NCBI GenBank assembly: GCA_947574135.1
Contig: CANPIM010000031.1
Location: 1 to 40,229, forward strand
Reading direction: 5' to 3'
Origin: an uncultured Lachnospiraceae bacterium
Lineage (GTDB): Bacteria; Bacillota; Clostridia; Lachnospirales; Lachnospiraceae
Length of the DNA stretch: 40,229 bases
Shown: one piece after another, positions 37,412-40,229 of the stretch
Layout: the number at the start of each line of letters is the position of its first letter
Numbering within the stretch: the first letter of the stretch is position 1
Translations under genes and position numbers: made by a program
Notes under the pieces: model-generated
Database searches by the model: none
Told to the model about the DNA's origin: nothing
The model's input: the letters and a program-made list of their open reading frames with translations, nothing else

Positions 37412-40229
37412 CTAGGGGCAGACCACCACCTCTCCCAGGCAGAAGGAATAGATAAGCTTCTCCTTCACCCGCTTTCCCGTGATCTGCATCAGCGCCCGCT
37501 CATAATAATCAAGCTGCGTTCCGTAGCGCGTAAGAAGCTCTTCCCCTCTTTTCACCCAGTCCGTCTTATAGTCCAGAATCACAATCTCTTCCTCCGGATC
37601 CCTTCCTTTGTCCCCCCACTCTCCAGGGCTGTTCTCATAAAACCAGGCGTCTATAATTCCCTGGATAAGCACCGGCTCCCGGGACTTCCACTCCGGGTGG
37701 ATTTCCGCTGCCGGCAGACTTATGACAAAGGGCTGCTCCATATAGAGGCGTCCCTCCTTTCGGGCCTTTTCCATCCGCCGGGCCAAATCCGTCCGGGCAA
37801 AGGCATAGATATCCCAGGGCCTTATGCTGTGGGCCATTTCCCTGCTCAGCCTTCCCTGCTCCACCAGAGCCTCCAGCGCCTCCCGTACCCGCTCCGTATG
37901 GGTCATTTTCTCCAGGGGAAGCTCCTGAAGGGCCCGGTGGTAGGCCGTACCCCTGGCAGCTCCTGTGAGCGCCTGTCCCTCCTGGATAAACCGGGGCACA
38001 TAGGGCATCACCTCCGGCTCCGGATAGAGGAGAAGCGCCTGTTCCTCCTCCTCCACCTGGCCCTCCCGCTTCAGCTCCGACACACTCACCTTCAGCTGCA
38101 GGCCCACCTCCGTCTCAAAGGGATAGACAAACCCCAGCTGCTCGGAAAACGCCTGCTCCTCCTCCGGCAAAACCGGCTGCTCTCCGGCCACAGCCTCCAG
38201 CCTCTCCCTCTGGTCCTCCTTACAAAGCTGGCTTTCCACTCCGGCGAACACCAGTTCTTTTGGCTCCACAGAGCGGATCAAAAACTGCTCCTCCTGCCAG
38301 ACAGCCGGCAATATCCAGTCCCAATAGGTGCGCACTCCGGTGAGCTCCAGATAATTCAGGGAGGAACACTCGGAAAACAGCTGATACTTTGCCAGCCGTT
38401 CCCCCAACTTTGTAAGGGCTCCGGTGAGAATAAGTTTCTCCTTTGCCCGGGTGAGGGCCACATAGAGAACCCGCAGCTCCTCTCCCAGCATCTCCAGCTC
38501 TCTCTGCTTTTGTATGACCCGTTTGGGCAGAGTGGGCGTCTTTACCCGCAAACGGCTGTCCACATAGTCCACACCCACCCCCAGCTCCGGATGCAGCACC
38601 ACCCGGCTTCGGCTGTCCTGGTAATTAAAGCCCTTTCCCATGCCGGCCACAAAAACCACAGGAAATTCCAGACCCTTGCTTTTATGGATGCTCATAATAC
38701 GCACAGCGTGCCCGCCCTCTCCCGACACACTGGCCTCCCCCAGCTCCTCCTGATAGCTTTGAAGCTGCTCCATATACCGGACAAAATGAAACAGGCCCCG
38801 GTAGCTGGTGCTCTCAAAGGCAATGGCCCGCTCCACCAGCATGGCCATGTTGGCGCTTCTCTGCTCCCCGCCGGGAAGGACAGACAGGTAATCCCCATAG
38901 CCCGTGTCCTCCAGCACATAGGTTATAAACTCATGGACCGAGAGATACTGGGCCTTTCGGCGATAAACATCCAGACGGTTATAAAAAGCGCGCAGCTTTA
39001 TTGCCAATTCCTCATCAAAGTCCGGATTGCCCTCATCTCCCTTTTCCGGATGCTCTCCCTTTTCCTCTGCTTCCGCCTCCGGCCTGCCCCCATAGGCTTT
39101 GCAGGCCTGAAAGAACCGCAGGCCTTGATATGCACTCCGGATCTTTGCCAGCTCCTCATCCGTAAAGCCGCCTATCATGGACTTCATCACCGCCGCCAGG
39201 GGAATGTCCTGCCTGGGATTGTCCACAATCCGCAGAAGATGCAGCAGGGTACACACCTCCACCGTATCAAAGTACCCGGTACGGGACTCTGTGTAGGCCG
39301 GGATTCCCTGTTCTGTCAGAACCCGGGCAAAGACATCCCCCCAGCCGCTTAAGGATCGAAGCAGGATCACAATGTCCCCGTACTCCAGGGGACGATAGGC
39401 CCCGGCCTTCCCGTCCCAAACCGAAAATTCCTCCAAAAGAGACTGGATCCGGTTTCCAATCATGGCAGCCTCCAGCTCCCGGTCCGTTCGCTGCTCCTTC
39501 TCCTCCTCCAGACTATCCGTCTCCAGAATCAGCACCTCCGTCTGATTCTGTCCCGGAGTATTTTCCGGGTAATCCGCCCCCGGATACAGAGCCGCCGCCT
39601 TATCGTAGGCGATCCCTCCCACAGCCGGCGTCATAAGCTTGGCAAAAATGGTATTGGCGCTGTGAAGCACCTCCCGTCTGCTTCGAAAATTCTGCTTTAG
39701 ATCAATGCGCTGATACAGGCTGTCCTCCAGAGAATAGGTATGATATTTTTCCAGAAACAGTTCCGGCCGTGCCAGACGAAAGCTGTAAATGCTCTGCTTC
39801 ACATCCCCCACCATAAAAATATTGGGCATCCCCTTGCCCACCCGGCTCACACTTCCCAGCAAGACCTCCTGGAGCAGATTGCTGTCCTGGTATTCGTCGA
39901 TCATAATCTCCTCAAAGTAATCCGCCAGCTCCCCGGCGGCTGCCGTGGAAATCACCGTAAGCTTTCCCTCTTCATCTGTCTGTATATCCTGGACCAGAAT
40001 CTCCAGGGCCAAATGCTCCAGATCCGAATAATCCGCCAGGTTCCGGCTTCTCTTCTTCTTGTCAAATTCCTCCAGATACCGCTCCGTCAGCTCCAGCAGC
40101 ATGGCCGTAGGCTCTGCCGCCCCGGCCAAATATTCCCGGGCCTCAGACAGGGCCTGGACATAAAATTTTTCCTTTAGGCCCTTGAGGCATTTCTTCATAT
40201 TCTCCCGGAGGGCCTTGACCTGATCCTTT
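37412..40229 (-). CDS. addA: ATP-dependent helicase/nuclease AddA, N-terminus cut by window edge
   Basis: The frame is open to the right edge (ten codons before the first ATG at 40198), so roughly the first 280-300 residues including Walker A are outside. AddA with AddB forms the RecBCD-like complex that resects double-strand breaks for recombination. Numbered from 40198: DEYQD (motif II) 101-105, GDVKQSIYSFRLARPELF (motif III), LKQNFRSR (IV), IMSIHKSKGLEFPVVF (V), VLYVALTRAKEKL (VI). The C-terminal RecB-type nuclease has GTAYHRALQ, QGIIDAWF, VILDYKTDW and TQLDYYERAL, so the catalytic D, D and K are present. addB is expected just upstream, beyond the window. Confidence 0.95.
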   Translation of the reverse strand, partial: KDQVKALRENMKKCLKGLKEKFYVQALSEAREYLAGAAEPTAMLLELTERYLEEFDKKKRSRNLADYSDLEHLALEILVQDIQTDEEGKLTVISTAAAGELADYFEEIMIDEYQDSNLLQEVLLGSVSRVGKGMPNIFMVGDVKQSIYSFRLARPELFLEKYHTYSLEDSLYQRIDLKQNFRSRREVLHSANTIFAKLMTPAVGGIAYDKAAALYPGADYPENTPGQNQTEVLILETDSLEEEKEQRTDRELEAAMIGNRIQSLLEEFSVWDGKAGAYRPLEYGDIVILLRSLSGWGDVFARVLTEQGIPAYTESRTGYFDTVEVCTLLHLLRIVDNPRQDIPLAAVMKSMIGGFTDEELAKIRSAYQGLRFFQACKAYGGRPEAEAEEKGEHPEKGDEGNPDFDEELAIKLRAFYNRLDVYRRKAQYLSVHEFITYVLEDTGYGDYLSVLPGGEQRSANMAMLVERAIAFESTSYRGLFHFVRYMEQLQSYQEELGEASVSGEGGHAVRIMSIHKSKGLEFPVVFVAGMGKGFNYQDSRSRVVLHPELGVGVDYVDSRLRVKTPTLPKRVIQKQRELEMLGEELRVLYVALTRAKEKLILTGALTKLGERLAKYQLFSECSSLNYLELTGVRTYWDWILPAVWQEEQFLIRSVEPKELVFAGVESQLCKEDQRERLEAVAGEQPVLPEEEQAFSEQLGFVYPFETEVGLQLKVSVSELKREGQVEEEEQALLLYPEPEVMPYVPRFIQEGQALTGAARGTAYHRALQELPLEKMTHTERVREALEALVEQGRLSREMAHSIRPWDIYAFARTDLARRMEKARKEGRLYMEQPFVISLPAAEIHPEWKSREPVLIQGIIDAWFYENSPGEWGDKGRDPEEEIVILDYKTDWVKRGEELLTRYGTQLDYYERALMQITGKRVKEKLIYSFCLGEVVVCP

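Noticed and set aside
37697..39352. A 551-codon plus-strand frame opposite addA
   Set aside because: It is the antisense shadow of addA, lacks a ribosome binding site and recognisable domains, and its His/Leu/Gln-rich translation is typical of shadow frames.

Overview
The window reads as chromosomal DNA of a spore-forming, anaerobic Firmicute, most like a Lachnospiraceae/Clostridia genome of moderate GC. The basis is the combination of LL-diaminopimelate aminotransferase (dapL), tRNA-dependent amidation (GatCAB) with an archaeal-type AspRS under a T-box, an alpha/beta-type spore-protein relative, an ANTAR regulator beside glnA, AddA, a glycine riboswitch and many AGGAGG-type ribosome binding sites. 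No rRNA, tRNA, insertion sequence, phage gene or CRISPR array was seen.

Layout. 1-0.9 kb: end of an M23 peptidase gene. 0.9-6.0 kb (minus): aspS2-gatC-gatA-gatB, the Asn/Gln-tRNA transamidation operon, behind a T-box whose specifier region contains overlapping Glu and Asn codons. 6.1-7.1 kb (plus): divergent asnA. 7.1-11.6 kb (minus): glnA - ANTAR regulator - dapF - dapL, with a hairpin/tandem-repeat element between dapF and dapL and an attenuator-like hairpin in the glnA leader. 11.7-16.4 kb (minus): a MarR regulator driving two ABC exporters, with paired palindromic operators. 16.9-21.4 kb (minus): potD - PII-like protein - potA - potB - potC, a polyamine uptake operon with an internal PII paralogue and a structured, terminator-containing leader of unknown ligand. 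21.4-23.1 kb (plus): a tandem glycine riboswitch controlling a saccharopine-dehydrogenase-like gene. 23.0-26.1 kb (minus): Nif11-like small protein, SASP-like protein, a pspC gene broken by one amber codon, and DUF4097-DUF1700-PadR. 26.3-28.4 kb (minus): aldo/keto reductase and zinc alcohol dehydrogenase. 28.6-31.0 kb (minus): a three-domain fusion of P-loop kinase, HD hydrolase and LarA. 31.1-31.8 kb (plus): small XRE regulator plus membrane protein with twin operators. 31.8-32.8 kb (minus): GNAT and a coiled-coil protein with 14-residue repeats. 32.9-36.4 kb (plus): response regulator - ABC ATPase - permease - histidine kinase, a peptide-resistance-type module. 36.5-37.4 kb (plus): AraC regulator. 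37.4 kb to the end (minus): addA, cut by the window edge.

How the genes work together. Much of the left two thirds handles nitrogen: amide formation on tRNA, asparagine and glutamine synthesis, diaminopimelate, polyamine import with a PII protein, and a glycine-sensing switch. Control in that part is largely by RNA (T-box, glnA leader hairpin, potD leader, glycine riboswitch). The most unusual items are the kinase-HD-LarA fusion, the potD leader, the PII-like protein without the usual T-loop tyrosine, the glycine riboswitch with a degenerate second aptamer on an unexpected target, and the amber-interrupted pspC.

Limits: all calls are by eye from sequence. Family names rest on remembered motifs, RNA structures were paired by hand, and no database search or folding was run.
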